This document shows positions 1-9,016 of a stretch of DNA of 64,000 nt, piece after piece. Each line of letters opens with the position of its first letter. Position 1 is the first letter of the stretch. The DNA comes from WQUF01 sp031549885 (GTDB lineage: Bacteria > Bacillota > Clostridia > Clostridiales > Clostridiaceae). The position numbers and the translations under genes were made by a program. Under the pieces are notes generated by a model, which saw only the letters and a list, made by a program, of their open reading frames with translations, searched no databases and was not told the DNA's origin. The stretch spans positions 1-64,000 of the forward strand of contig JAVBPD010000031.1 in assembly GCA_031549885.1 (NCBI GenBank), read 5' to 3'.

Positions 1-543
1 AATCTTTGAAATGTCTCTGTACCTGATGTTTGATTCAATTATTAGTGTCCTTAAAAAGAGTTCGTCTACTTCCTCTGCATTTAATATATATGCTGGAATG
101 AATTTATATTTATTGCTCTTTGTTTCCTGAAATAATCTAATAAATGATAGGACTCTTGTGCGACCGCATATAAGCGTATAAATTCCCTTTGAATCTAAAC
201 TGACGATAATTGGTTCAATTAATCCAATGCTCTGTATTGACCTAGCCATGTCTAAAAGGTGTATATCTGAGGCTTCGTTGAACAAATTCCAACTAATTGG
301 AGTGTCTTCAATTAATTCAATATCGATTTTCTGAAAATTCTCATGAATATTAACGCCTACTTCACCAAAATTTTTTTCCCTTTTTAAAATTGTATTTCTT
401 TCTTTTTTGGCTCTTTTCTCTATTTCTTCAGGGGAAGGTGACTCTTTAAAAAACTCCTGCTCAGTTATTGCATCGTCATGTTTTTTTATTCTATAGCTTG
501 GTCTTAAGTCTAATCCGTAAATTTCTTCATCATTAAATCGCAT
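1..543 (-). CDS. ParB-like nuclease-domain protein, 3' end beyond window
   Basis: The reverse strand is open from an ATG at 543 to the window edge (181 codons), with an AGGAG ribosome site just upstream. A charged N-terminal ~70 residues is followed by a ParB-N-like segment: an SIQSIGLIEPIIV stretch, then the short motif CGRTR, which occupies the place of the GERR box of ParB/Spo0J/Noc proteins. This family binds DNA or nucleotide (CTP) and is used in partition or regulation. Because the box is altered and the C-terminal half is unseen, a chromosome-partition role is not supported; a ParB/sulfiredoxin-fold regulator is equally possible. The first ~50 codons and the upstream region are repeated at 60581-60798. 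Confidence 0.72.
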   Translation of the reverse strand, partial: MRFNDEEIYGLDLRPSYRIKKHDDAITEQEFFKESPSPEEIEKRAKKERNTILKREKNFGEVGVNIHENFQKIDIELIEDTPISWNLFNEASDIHLLDMARSIQSIGLIEPIIVSLDSKGIYTLICGRTRVLSFIRLFQETKSNKYKFIPAYILNAEEVDELFLRTLIIESNIRYRDISKI

Positions 544-600
544 AAATATCTCCTAAAAATAGTTTACTTATAATATATATGAGATTATTTTAAAAATATG
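383..600. repeat. Direct repeat copy 1 (partner 60581-60798)
   Basis: About 218 bp here match 60581-60798 without any indel (constant offset 60198) and with only a few substitutions. The repeat covers the promoter/ribosome-site region and first ~50 codons of the ParB-like gene. Both copies have the same orientation. Confidence 0.88.
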
Positions 601-623
601 AAAATTTCTTTATTAATATGGTA

Positions 624-655
624 TAAAAAAATAACCACAATTAAGGTGGTTATTT
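624..655 (-). terminator. Intrinsic terminator of rqcH
   Basis: A 10-bp stem (AAATAACCAC/GTGGTTATTT, 7-nt loop) lies directly after the rqcH stop. Read on the minus strand it runs into a T-tract (the complement of the A-run at 624-630). Confidence 0.8.
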
Positions 656-659
656 GTGC

Positions 660-2369
660 TTATTTAATTTTTTTAACGCCTTCAGGTATGAGGTTTTCTA
701 CATTTAAAGTTTTATAGTTATCATAGATAACCATTCCTGCTTTTGCGCCATTTGGTTTTTTAACATTTTTAACTATAGTATAGTCAATTAGTATTTTTGA
801 ATTTTCTTTAGCTTTTGAGTTATATGCAGCAAGGTGTGCAGCTTCTAACAGAGATTTTTCAGGGATTTCTCCAGTTGTATGTTTTAAAATAACATGTGAA
901 CCAGGTATGTCTTTTGTATGAAGCCAAACATCGCTTTTGTTTGCAAATTTTAAAGTTAAATAATCGTTTTGCGTATTGTTTTTCCCGACGTAAATATCTA
1001 TTCCTTCTGAAGATAAAAAATGCAATGGTTTTGAAGGTACTTCTTTTGATTTTTTATTATTTGTTTTTTTAGTCTTTATATATCCTTCTTTAATGAGCTC
1101 TTGTTTAATATCCTCAATGTCTTTGGCATTTTCACATTTTGGTATGCTCATAAAAACAGAGTTTAAGTAATGAAGTTCAGAAGTTAATAGAAAGATTTGT
1201 TTCTCAGCCATTTCTTCACTTCGTTTCATTTTGTTGTATTTTTTAAAATAGCTTTGCACATTTTGAGAAGGAGTTTTAAATTCATCTAAAGATATAGTCA
1301 CTTTTTCTAGATTTTCATCATAGTAATTTTCAACTGTAATTTCTTTAGATTTATTTTTTATCATGTGAATATTTGCTGTTAAAAGTTCTCCATATAATTT
1401 AAGTTTATCCTTTTCAGCTGACTCATTTAAAGTGTTTTCCATTATAGCAATTTTCTTTTCGCATTTTTCAATATTTAATTGAACTAGTTTTGAAAGAGCT
1501 GAAGTTTTTGTATTTAACCTGTCATTTGAATCTTTTTGAGTATAAAATTCTTCTATTTGAGTTGAAGGAGTAGGATAGTTTTTACTTTCTAAAAATTGCA
1601 AATGGCTAAGTGGAAGGCAGTAAAAATCCTTTGGGCCATTTTCATCAAAATAAGTTATATATTTAAAGTCATGAGCCTTTATAGATAAAAAAATACTTTC
1701 AATAGTTTCGTAAGGATCTTTAGAGTCTTTAATTCTATACATTATTTCATTTGAAAATTGGGTTGAAATTCCAGTTAGGTACTTTGAGAAAAATTTATTA
1801 TCATCAAAATTAACATTTGAGTTTTTAAAATCATCTTTTTTCAATGTTAATGGATTGTTTTTCTCTGATTTAGGAGCCATAACATACTTAACCCCTGGAA
1901 GAAGTATTCTCTTTGAGCTTATTTCAGGAGTAACATGTTTTATTGAGTCCATTATTATGTTATCATTATCTCTAACTAAAGTAATATTTGAATATTTACC
2001 CATTATTTCTACTATCATAGTATAAGGAATATTATATCCTAATTCATCTTGTCCCTCTAATTTTAAAAATACTATCCTATCTGTGTCTAATTGTTTTATT
2101 TCTATAATTCTTGCTCCTAGAAGATGTTTTCTTAAAACCATACAAAATATTGGAGGGGTTGCTGGATTTTCTTTTGTATATTCTGTTAGATGAATTTTAG
2201 GATACACTGAACTTGCTGAAATCAAAAGCTTATAATTTTCTTTATTATTTCTAATAGAAAATAATATTTCATCTTTTTCAGGCTGACTAATTTTATCAAT
2301 TTTGCCATAAGAAAGCTTTGAATTTAGCTCATAAATAAGCGAATATAAATATATTCCATCTAATGCCAT
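660..2369 (-). CDS. rqcH: Rqc2 homologue RqcH (NFACT family)
   Basis: A 569-residue NFACT protein, normal length for bacterial RqcH/FbpA. RqcH binds obstructed 50S subunits that carry peptidyl-tRNA and recruits Ala-tRNA to add C-terminal alanine tails that mark stalled chains for degradation. The N-terminal NFACT-N domain carries the Asp97-Arg98 pair (in TDRIV) needed for tailing in the Bacillus protein. A coiled-coil, Lys-rich middle follows (about 290-420), then a C-terminal NFACT-R domain (about 455-560) with the VWLHTKDIPGSHVIL stretch. It was formerly annotated as a fibronectin-binding protein. It is transcribed alone, divergent from dapF, with its own terminator. Confidence 0.92.
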   Translation of the reverse strand: MALDGIYLYSLIYELNSKLSYGKIDKISQPEKDEILFSIRNNKENYKLLISASSVYPKIHLTEYTKENPATPPIFCMVLRKHLLGARIIEIKQLDTDRIVFLKLEGQDELGYNIPYTMIVEIMGKYSNITLVRDNDNIIMDSIKHVTPEISSKRILLPGVKYVMAPKSEKNNPLTLKKDDFKNSNVNFDDNKFFSKYLTGISTQFSNEIMYRIKDSKDPYETIESIFLSIKAHDFKYITYFDENGPKDFYCLPLSHLQFLESKNYPTPSTQIEEFYTQKDSNDRLNTKTSALSKLVQLNIEKCEKKIAIMENTLNESAEKDKLKLYGELLTANIHMIKNKSKEITVENYYDENLEKVTISLDEFKTPSQNVQSYFKKYNKMKRSEEMAEKQIFLLTSELHYLNSVFMSIPKCENAKDIEDIKQELIKEGYIKTKKTNNKKSKEVPSKPLHFLSSEGIDIYVGKNNTQNDYLTLKFANKSDVWLHTKDIPGSHVILKHTTGEIPEKSLLEAAHLAAYNSKAKENSKILIDYTIVKNVKKPNGAKAGMVIYDNYKTLNVENLIPEGVKKIK

Positions 2370-2449
2370 AGTTTCTCCTTTATTTTTACTATATAATAAA
2401 TAAGTATATATTTTTTTGAGTATTAATGCAAATTTATAGGAGTGGTTTT

Positions 2450-3265
2450 ATGAAATTTACTAAAATGCATGGTACAGGAAATGATTTTATAATTATTGAT
2501 GATAGACAGGAAAAGTTCATTAAAAATGAAAATGAATTATCAATTAAATTATGCAATAGAAGGTTTTCTATTGGAGCAGATGGACTTATTTTCATAAGGG
2601 AAAAAAATAATATGCCTTATATGAAAATAATAAATTCTGATGGCTCCAGTGCTAATATGTGTGGTAATGCAATAAGGTGTTTTGCTGCTTATGTGTTTAA
2701 AAATGGCATTTGTGCTAGTGAAAACATGGATATTTATACTGATGACGGTATAAAAAAAGCTAAAATTATAGAAGATGATAAAGAATTTAATGTAACAATT
2801 AATATGGGAAATTATTCTTTTTCTCCAAGTGACATTCCAGCTTTATCAGATCATGAAATAGTAAATGAGAAAATAAATATAAATGATAAAGTTTATAGGA
2901 TATCATCCTTATTATTAGGAGTTCCACATACTGTAATTTTTTATGATGATGAAAGCGATATAGATGTTAAAGAAGGAATTCTTATTGAAAAGCATAATTT
3001 ATTTCCTAAAGGTACCAATGTGAATTTTTGTAAAGTGGTAAATAAAAATGAGCTTATAGTGAAAACATGGGAAAGAGGAGCTGGGGCTACTTATTCTTGT
3101 GGCACTGGAAGTTCAGCATCTGTAGTTTGTGGAAACCTATTAGGATTTCTTGAAAAAGAAGTTATAGTAAAGGTTCCAGGTGGAAAGCTTATGATAAAGC
3201 TTAAAGATGAAAATGTATATATGACAGGAGAGGCAGCTTTTGTTTTTAGCGGAGATTTAATTTAA
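2450..3265 (+). CDS. dapF: Diaminopimelate epimerase
   Basis: DapF converts LL- to meso-diaminopimelate for lysine and peptidoglycan synthesis, in the cytoplasm and without PLP. The 271-residue product starts with the typical MHGTGNDF box. The two catalytic cysteines are visible: Cys71 in ANMCGNAIRC and Cys217 in TYSCGTGSS. An upstream in-frame ATG exists at 2426, but the AGGAG at 2438-2442 is correctly spaced for the ATG at 2450, so that start is used. The gene is a single unit closed by a terminator and stands divergent to rqcH. Confidence 0.95.
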   Translation: MKFTKMHGTGNDFIIIDDRQEKFIKNENELSIKLCNRRFSIGADGLIFIREKNNMPYMKIINSDGSSANMCGNAIRCFAAYVFKNGICASENMDIYTDDGIKKAKIIEDDKEFNVTINMGNYSFSPSDIPALSDHEIVNEKININDKVYRISSLLLGVPHTVIFYDDESDIDVKEGILIEKHNLFPKGTNVNFCKVVNKNELIVKTWERGAGATYSCGTGSSASVVCGNLLGFLEKEVIVKVPGGKLMIKLKDENVYMTGEAAFVFSGDLI

Positions 3266-3274
3266 TAAATAATG

Positions 3275-3304
3275 AAAAAGCATAAAAAATATATGCTTTT
3301 TTTT
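3275..3304 (+). terminator. Intrinsic terminator of dapF
   Basis: An AAAAGCATA/TATGCTTTT stem with a short A-rich loop is followed by a run of T. Confidence 0.8.
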
Positions 3305-3353
3305 GTTTAAAATATATTTATTGTGTTAAGAATATTTACTAAGGAGGGGGAAT

Positions 3354-4736
3354 ATGGTTATTGAAAATATAGATACAAATTTACTATTAAAATTAACTAA
3401 AGATAAAGCAGATATATTAGAATTAATTCCATTATACATAAAAGATGGGAAATTATATGTTGCAATGAGTGAGACTAAAAAAGAAAATATTACATATTTA
3501 AAATTCCTGTATGGGTATCCTATTTTGCCTATTGTAGTTGAAAAAGAGATCATAAAAGAAGCAATTAAAAAATTCTTTAAAGACATTGATGAAAATAAAA
3601 ACTTGAACTTATTGTTTTTAAATAAAAGAGATAATAGGAAAGAAGAAATAAATTTAAATTCTCCAGCTTCAGAAATTTTAAATGCATATCTTGATGAAGC
3701 AATAGAATTAAATGTAAGCGATATCCACTTAGAGCCCTTTAAAGATTATGTGACTATAAGATATAGAATCGATGGAGAATTAGTAATAATGAGGAAAATA
3801 CCTCATGAGGCTTATGAAGTATTAGTTGGGCGTATAAAAGTATGGTCCAATATAGATATTATCGATAAAAGATTGCCCCTTGATGGAAAAATATCATACA
3901 GCTTTGGAGGAAAGAATTTTGATATAAGAGTTGCAACTATGCCCACTATATATGGAGAAAAAATAGTATTAAGGCTCTTATATAAAGACGATGCTCTCAT
4001 AAATTTAGAAAAATTAGGATATGCAAGCGAAGATATTAACATTTTAAAGCATATGTTATCAGCAAATAATGGAATAATTTTAATTTGTGGCCCCACAGGG
4101 TCAGGCAAAAGCACTAGTTTATATTCATTTTTAAAAGAACTTGACAATAAAACAAAAAATATCATCACCATAGAAGATCCAGTGGAATATACCATAGATG
4201 GTATCACTCAAATAAATGTAAATAATAAAGTTAATTTAACCTTCCCTAAATGTCTAAGAAGTATATTGAGAAGCGACCCTGACGTAATAATGATTGGAGA
4301 AATCAGGGATGAAGAAACAGCAGAAATAGCTGTAAAGGCTGCTATAACAGGACATTTAGTTTTATCAACACTTCACACAAATGATAGCATTACTTCCATA
4401 TCTAGGCTCTATAACATGGGAATACCAAAATATTTAATTTCAGATGCTTTAGTTGGTGTTATCTCTCAAAGGCTCATAAGAAAAAAATGCACATTATGCC
4501 ATGGAAAGGGCTGTGAAAAGTGCTCAAACACAGGTTATAAAGGGAGAATATGTTGCTATGAATATTTTGTTTCAGATGGAATCTTAAGGGAAATGATTAA
4601 TGAAAACAAAACTCAAGCTCAAATAAAAAATTACTTAATTAAAAAAGATTTTAAATCTATAGAAGAAAGAGCAAAAGAGCTCTATGAAAATGGAGTTACA
4701 ACATTTGAAGAATATAGGAGATTTTGTTTTCAATGA
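3354..4736 (+). CDS. pilB: Type IV pilus assembly ATPase PilB (GspE family)
   Basis: This is the cytoplasmic hexameric ATPase that powers pilin polymerisation. It has 460 residues, shorter than most PilB (about 560) because the N-terminal regulatory domain is reduced to ~90 residues. Visible motifs are Walker A GPTGSGKST (246-254), an Asp box (ITIEDPVEYT), Walker B VIMIGEIRDE (311-320), a His box around STLHTNDS, and a four-cysteine zinc motif (Cys379, 382, 387, 390) that marks assembly rather than retraction ATPases. A strong AAGGAGGGG ribosome site precedes the ATG. It is the first gene of the pilus operon; no PilT is in the window. Confidence 0.93.
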   Translation: MVIENIDTNLLLKLTKDKADILELIPLYIKDGKLYVAMSETKKENITYLKFLYGYPILPIVVEKEIIKEAIKKFFKDIDENKNLNLLFLNKRDNRKEEINLNSPASEILNAYLDEAIELNVSDIHLEPFKDYVTIRYRIDGELVIMRKIPHEAYEVLVGRIKVWSNIDIIDKRLPLDGKISYSFGGKNFDIRVATMPTIYGEKIVLRLLYKDDALINLEKLGYASEDINILKHMLSANNGIILICGPTGSGKSTSLYSFLKELDNKTKNIITIEDPVEYTIDGITQINVNNKVNLTFPKCLRSILRSDPDVIMIGEIRDEETAEIAVKAAITGHLVLSTLHTNDSITSISRLYNMGIPKYLISDALVGVISQRLIRKKCTLCHGKGCEKCSNTGYKGRICCYEYFVSDGILREMINENKTQAQIKNYLIKKDFKSIEERAKELYENGVTTFEEYRRFCFQ

Positions 4737-5926
4737 AAAATTACAAATATAAAGCAATTAATTCTAAAGGTCAAATAATTACCGATACAGCTTTTGCAGA
4801 AAACCCTTATAAGTTATTTCAAGATTTAAAGAAATCTGGCTTAAAATTAAAAGACTATTTTTTAGTTAAAAATACCAAATATAGATTGTTTAAAATAAAC
4901 TATAAAACTTTAAGCATGTTAACCTCTCAGCTTTCAGAGCTTTTGGAATCATCAGTACCTCTTGATAAAGCATTAAATTTAATTGCTAAAAATTCTAAAG
5001 ATAAAATTCTTTCTGATATATTATTTAAAGTTCAAAAAAACGTAATGTCAGGGGAAAGTTTGTCCAGTTCTTTAAGTTTATATAGCGAATTTTTTCCTCA
5101 AATGTTTATAAACTTAATTTTGTTTGGAGAAAAAACTTGTTCTTTATCAAAGGTTTTATCAGAATTATCCATTCATTTTGATAAAAAATATAAAAATATG
5201 CAAAGCATAAAGACTGTTTTAATTTATCCTCTATGCGTTTTAACATTAGCAATATGTGTATTAACGTATTTACTTTTAGCAGTTGTACCAAAATTTTCTA
5301 GCGTATTAGGCCAATTATCTGGAGAAACACCTGAAGGTCTTATGATCTTAATGAAAATTTCTAATTTTGTATCTGATTATAAATTCATTATTTTAGCTAT
5401 TTTCCTTTCACCAATTTTATTTGCTATTTTTTTCAAAAAAAGCTTATTTAATTCAGAAACAATAATCAAAAAAGCAATAAAGATAAAATTTATTAAAAAT
5501 ATCTACAATAAATTCTTTACTAAATCCTTTTTACAGGATTTAAACACAATTATATCAGCTGGAGTAAAGATTCAAACTGGCATTGAAATAATTAGAGATT
5601 GCTCTAAAAATCTCTTTGTAAAAGACAAACTAAATAAATGCATATATAGATTGCAAAGTGGCGATAAATTTACAAACTCTTTAGAAGAAATAGATTTTTT
5701 GCATAAAGATACTATTTCTCTTTTAAAGATAAGTGAAACTAGCGGAGATATTGAGGGAGTCGTATCAAAAATGATTAGCTTTTCTCAAAAAGAATTAGAT
5801 GAATATATTAAAAGATTAATATCCATGATAGAGCCTGCTATAATTCTAATACTATCATTTCTAGTAGGTGCAATAGTCATATCAGTTTTTTTGCCAATGT
5901 TATCAATAATGGACAAAGTAATTTAA
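4733..5926 (+). CDS. pilC: Type IV pilus inner-membrane platform protein PilC
   Basis: PilC/GspF is the polytopic membrane platform on which PilB acts. The 397-residue product has the duplicated T2SSF domain layout: two cytoplasmic helical domains (about 60-170 and 260-370), transmembrane segments after the first domain (about 165-190 and 215-235), and a C-terminal segment ending AIVISVFLPMLSI. The ATG at 4733 overlaps the pilB stop as ATGA, suggesting translational coupling. A TTG at 4724 in the same frame is closer to the AGGAG (3-nt gap) and cannot be excluded. Confidence 0.93.
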   Translation: MKNYKYKAINSKGQIITDTAFAENPYKLFQDLKKSGLKLKDYFLVKNTKYRLFKINYKTLSMLTSQLSELLESSVPLDKALNLIAKNSKDKILSDILFKVQKNVMSGESLSSSLSLYSEFFPQMFINLILFGEKTCSLSKVLSELSIHFDKKYKNMQSIKTVLIYPLCVLTLAICVLTYLLLAVVPKFSSVLGQLSGETPEGLMILMKISNFVSDYKFIILAIFLSPILFAIFFKKSLFNSETIIKKAIKIKFIKNIYNKFFTKSFLQDLNTIISAGVKIQTGIEIIRDCSKNLFVKDKLNKCIYRLQSGDKFTNSLEEIDFLHKDTISLLKISETSGDIEGVVSKMISFSQKELDEYIKRLISMIEPAIILILSFLVGAIVISVFLPMLSIMDKVI

Positions 5927-5946
5927 TAAAGAAGGAGCATTATAAT

Positions 5947-6312
5947 ATGTTAACTAAAATTTTAAAAAAGAAAGAGAAGGGGTTCACCTTAATAGAAATG
6001 GTAATAGTTCTAGCTATAATTGTTGTAATACTTACATTCCTTGTGCCTAAAATTTCTGCCTATATAAATCAAGCAAGAACTACAAAAGCAACTCATATAG
6101 CAAAGCAAATACAATCTGTTGTTGTACAAAACTGGATTGAGGGAAAAGAAGAAATAGAACAAAAACTGCAAGAATTTATCGATCCTACTGTTGAAGCTGC
6201 ACTTGTAAATAGTGGCACAGATGCAGTGAGCGTATCATTTAAATGCGATAGTGAAAATTATGTTGTTAATGTACAAAAAGACAGTGGAGTTCTTGATGTT
6301 AAAAAGCAGTAG
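5947..6312 (+). CDS. Major pilin-like prepilin (PilA/ComGC type)
   Basis: A 121-residue class III-signal prepilin with a Lys-rich leader followed by KG|FTLIEMVIVLAII, the prepilin-peptidase site plus hydrophobic helix. Cleavage would leave N-methyl-Phe and the conserved Glu5. The globular part is small, with one Cys, so no intramolecular disulfide is possible. It has the best ribosome site in the cluster (AAGGAG, 5-8 nt before the ATG), consistent with being the major subunit. The prepilin peptidase is not in this window. Confidence 0.88.
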   Translation: MLTKILKKKEKGFTLIEMVIVLAIIVVILTFLVPKISAYINQARTTKATHIAKQIQSVVVQNWIEGKEEIEQKLQEFIDPTVEAALVNSGTDAVSVSFKCDSENYVVNVQKDSGVLDVKKQ

Positions 6313-6739
6313 GAAAGGGTTTACTTTAATTGAATGTATACTTGTTATATTTATAATTACTACAATAATGTCAATTTCCATTCCAGTACTATCAAAATAT
6401 AGGAAAAACAGTGCGATTAAGGATCTTCAAATGGTATGTGAAAATATAATTTATTACATTAACACAGGCAAAATGTATATTAAAAATAAGAAATTATCCG
6501 ATGGAAAATTAATATTATTGCAAGATAAATCAGGAATACTTATATCTGGTACAAATCTTGGAAGAACATATAGGTTGCCTAAAAACATGAAAATAGAGCC
6601 TTTAAGTGGCAGTTATACAAGAAACATTAATTATGAAGGTTTTATAAATGAAGGATGCACTTGGCAGGTGTCTGATAATTATGGAAATAAAAAAGAAATA
6701 GTGATATTGGTGAGTACAGGATATGCGGAAATTAAATGA
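6296..6739 (+). CDS. Minor pilin-like protein 1
   Basis: A 147-residue prepilin with leader MLKSSRKG followed by FTLIECILVIFIITT. The ATG at 6296 lies inside the end of the preceding pilin gene (17-nt overlap), so translation is probably coupled. The C-terminal region (about 75-147) is rich in Gly/Tyr/Asn and is otherwise unrecognised. By position and motif it is a minor pseudopilin of the same fibre. Confidence 0.82.
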   Translation: MLKSSRKGFTLIECILVIFIITTIMSISIPVLSKYRKNSAIKDLQMVCENIIYYINTGKMYIKNKKLSDGKLILLQDKSGILISGTNLGRTYRLPKNMKIEPLSGSYTRNINYEGFINEGCTWQVSDNYGNKKEIVILVSTGYAEIK

Positions 6740-7124
6740 TGGATTTACTCTCATTGAAGTAATGGCAGCGCTTTCTATTATTATGATAATTATTTTATTT
6801 TTAGTTAGCTTTGAAATAAAGTATTTTAAGCAAGTATATGTAAGCAATAAGACAAAGGAATACACAATTTTTATAGATGCCCTAGAGAAAGAAATAAGAA
6901 GTAATTTACCTAAGGAATTGAGAATTGGTGTTAAATATATTTTGGGTGAAAATTGTAATATAACTTCAGTTAAAAACTCATCAATACTCTCTTTAAATAA
7001 TTCAGCTACACTTAAAGATAAATATTGTGAGGTTAGTTTTTTAAGCGGAAGGGAAGGCGTTATTACTATATATGATAAAGAACTTAAGGGCGGCTCTATT
7101 TCAAAGAAAATATACTACTATTAA
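6723..7124 (+). CDS. Minor pilin-like protein 2
   Basis: A 133-residue protein with a very short leader (MRKLNDG) and the FTLIEVMAALSIIMIII helix of type IV prepilins; the start of the motif resembles GspI/PilV-type minor pilins. It overlaps the previous gene by 17 nt. The globular part contains one Cys pair. Its precise role (tip complex or priming) is inferred only from clustering. Confidence 0.82.
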   Translation: MRKLNDGFTLIEVMAALSIIMIIILFLVSFEIKYFKQVYVSNKTKEYTIFIDALEKEIRSNLPKELRIGVKYILGENCNITSVKNSSILSLNNSATLKDKYCEVSFLSGREGVITIYDKELKGGSISKKIYYY

Positions 7125-7635
7125 TGGTTTTACTTTAATAGAAGTTATTACATCTTTTTCTATTTTTACATTAGTAGTGATAATACTTTTAAAATTATAC
7201 ATTCCTTTAAATGATTTGGCTAGTAAAAATTCAAAATCAAATCTTGAAAGTTATTATATTGAAGAAGCTCTCAATTTTATGGATTTTAAATTGAAATATG
7301 CATCAAAAATGTCAGTGGAAGGAAATAGAATTGTCTATGAAGAGAATAAAGAGTTAAAGGAATGGAGATCTTTTGAAATAATAGGTTCAAGTGCCTTAAT
7401 ATGGAGACATAGCAAATATACCAGTGGAACTTACAATTACGTAATTAGAAATATATATGGCATGAAAATCTTAGATAAAGGAAATTTAATATACGTTACA
7501 TTGCTAGGTAAAGATTATAAGGAGTATGTGAGATGCTTTGAAAAAGTTAAATATATTAAGGAAAAAGACCAAAGGGTCAGCTATGATAATAGCTCTAACA
7601 TTTTTTTCTATAATAATGAGTTTAGTGCTATTTAA
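7072..7635 (+). CDS. Minor pilin-like protein 3
   Basis: A 187-residue prepilin with a longer basic leader (~18 residues, ending TTING) before FTLIEVITSFSIFTLVVIIL, similar to GspJ/ComGF-class minor pilins. The ATG at 7072 overlaps the previous gene by 53 nt, and its ribosome site (GGAAGGG, 7047-7053) lies inside that gene. The distance is long, so the exact start is uncertain. The body after residue 60 is unrecognised. Confidence 0.78.
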   Translation: MIKNLRAALFQRKYTTINGFTLIEVITSFSIFTLVVIILLKLYIPLNDLASKNSKSNLESYYIEEALNFMDFKLKYASKMSVEGNRIVYEENKELKEWRSFEIIGSSALIWRHSKYTSGTYNYVIRNIYGMKILDKGNLIYVTLLGKDYKEYVRCFEKVKYIKEKDQRVSYDNSSNIFFYNNEFSAI

Positions 7636-7963
7636 TTTTAATTCGCTGGTAAATTTTAATTTGTTTACAAAAGTTTTTTTAGATTCATTTATAGAAAATG
7701 ATTATTATAATAAGATATATTTTGAGATATTTGATGAAATATCTCAAAAAGTAATGACTGAAAATCCTGAATTAAAGGATTTTGATAAATACATAGCAGA
7801 TAGCAAAACTAAAATTTCTTTAAAAGGAAATGACTACACAGTAACTAAGGTTACAAATTCAAATAGAATTATAATTTCTTTTACTTCTAAAAGGTTGCAA
7901 GAAATATTTTCTATTTACTGTGAAAATAATGCTTTGAAATTTTGCAAATTTGTAAAGGAGTGA
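7538..7963 (+). CDS. PilX/GspK-like minor pilus component
   Basis: A 141-residue protein starting at a TTG, with a basic leader, KGSAMIIALTFFSII and one hydrophobic helix. The lack of the FTLIE box but presence of KGSAM is typical of PilX/ComGG/GspK-like members at the end of minor-pilin runs. It overlaps the preceding gene by about 100 nt in another frame. The start is uncertain because the AAGGAG (7518-7523) is 14 nt away. Function is inferred from position and the N-terminus only. Confidence 0.6.
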   Translation: MKKLNILRKKTKGSAMIIALTFFSIIMSLVLFNFNSLVNFNLFTKVFLDSFIENDYYNKIYFEIFDEISQKVMTENPELKDFDKYIADSKTKISLKGNDYTVTKVTNSNRIIISFTSKRLQEIFSIYCENNALKFCKFVKE

Positions 7964-7968
7964 GTTTT

Positions 7969-8559
7969 TTGAAGAATGTTTATAAGATATGCGATTTAAA
8001 ACCTCTTAAAAATAAGAGAACTTTTATTATAGCTGATGAGGATATTTATATAGACAAAATAGAAATTGATGTTAAAAATAAAGATAAAATATTAGAAATA
8101 ATTGAAGAACATTTAATAGAACTATTTGATGATATTAGTGATATTATTTTTCAGATGGAAAAAATCAATATAAACAAGAAAAGCTTCATGTTTTTATATT
8201 GTTTTAAATGCAGAAATAATGAATTAATACAAGCTATATCAAAAGGAAATTTAAAGCTTTTGCCTGTTCAATTTTACATACATAAAAAATATAAAAAGAA
8301 ATTAAACAATGAAAATTGTGTAATGATTTTTGAAGATAACGATTCTTTATATGTAAATTTCACCAAAGATAAAAAAATATTTGATTCTAGCATATTAAGA
8401 GATTTTAAAAAAGATATATTAAATAAAATATTAGTTGAAATAGAAGATTTTGTTGGTAATAAGAAGAATATATTTTTTATAGAAAAAAACAAAAAAATCA
8501 ATAGATATAATTTTCACGAGTTTTATTCAAAACTTAATATTAATAGGATAGAGGCATAA
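7969..8559 (+). CDS. Short protein in the PilM position of the pilus operon
   Basis: A 196-residue soluble, Lys/Ile/Asn-rich protein with no transmembrane segment. TTG start at 7969, 8 nt after AAAGGAG. No catalytic motif was recognised. In type IV pilus operons the gene between the pilins and two bitopic proteins is normally pilM (an actin-like cytoplasmic protein of ~350 residues), so this is probably a reduced or highly diverged PilM counterpart. That is inference from order; the sequence itself does not show the ATP-binding signature. Confidence 0.5.
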   Translation: MKNVYKICDLKPLKNKRTFIIADEDIYIDKIEIDVKNKDKILEIIEEHLIELFDDISDIIFQMEKININKKSFMFLYCFKCRNNELIQAISKGNLKLLPVQFYIHKKYKKKLNNENCVMIFEDNDSLYVNFTKDKKIFDSSILRDFKKDILNKILVEIEDFVGNKKNIFFIEKNKKINRYNFHEFYSKLNINRIEA

Positions 8560-8560
8560 A

Positions 8561-9016
8561 ATGCATTTTTCAAATTTAAATTATTTTATAAATGTTAAAA
8601 AGAAAACAAATAAAATTGAAAAAAATATTATACTCCTGCTTGTTCTTTTTATTGGGGTTTCATCAAAAGTATTCTTTTCATATGAAGAGGTTTTAAATAA
8701 GGTTGTCAAAGATGCAGAAAATTTAAATAATATAATGATGAAGAATAAAGAATATAAGAAAAGCGCTAAATATATGATAGATAATACTTATCTTCTCTTT
8801 AATATTCTCTCTTCAAATTATATTAATGGACAAATTAATGAAAATCAGAAAGAATCATATCTTTTAATAAATGGTGATGAAAAATTAATCAATGATATAA
8901 TTCAAGACTTATCAAGCTTGGAACAATTAAAGGTGAAAAATGTAGAATTTTACATTAAGGGTTCAGGATTAAAGGAAGCAAAATTAACATTTGGAGAGTA
9001 TATAAATGAAGAATAG
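8561..9016 (+). CDS. Bitopic protein in the PilN position
   Basis: A 151-residue protein with a short basic cytoplasmic N-terminus (~24 residues), a single transmembrane helix (IILLLVLFIGVSS), and an external region with a coiled-coil-like stretch followed by a small alpha/beta domain. This is the PilN/GspL-C architecture. It starts one base after the previous stop and overlaps the next gene. The assignment rests on topology and order. Confidence 0.55.
   Translation: MHFSNLNYFINVKKKTNKIEKNIILLLVLFIGVSSKVFFSYEEVLNKVVKDAENLNNIMMKNKEYKKSAKYMIDNTYLLFNILSSNYINGQINENQKESYLLINGDEKLINDIIQDLSSLEQLKVKNVEFYIKGSGLKEAKLTFGEYINEE

Noticed and set aside
1..543. Chromosome partition parB
   Set aside because: The GERR box is replaced by GRTR, the C-terminal half is outside the window, and no parA or parS-like site is nearby.
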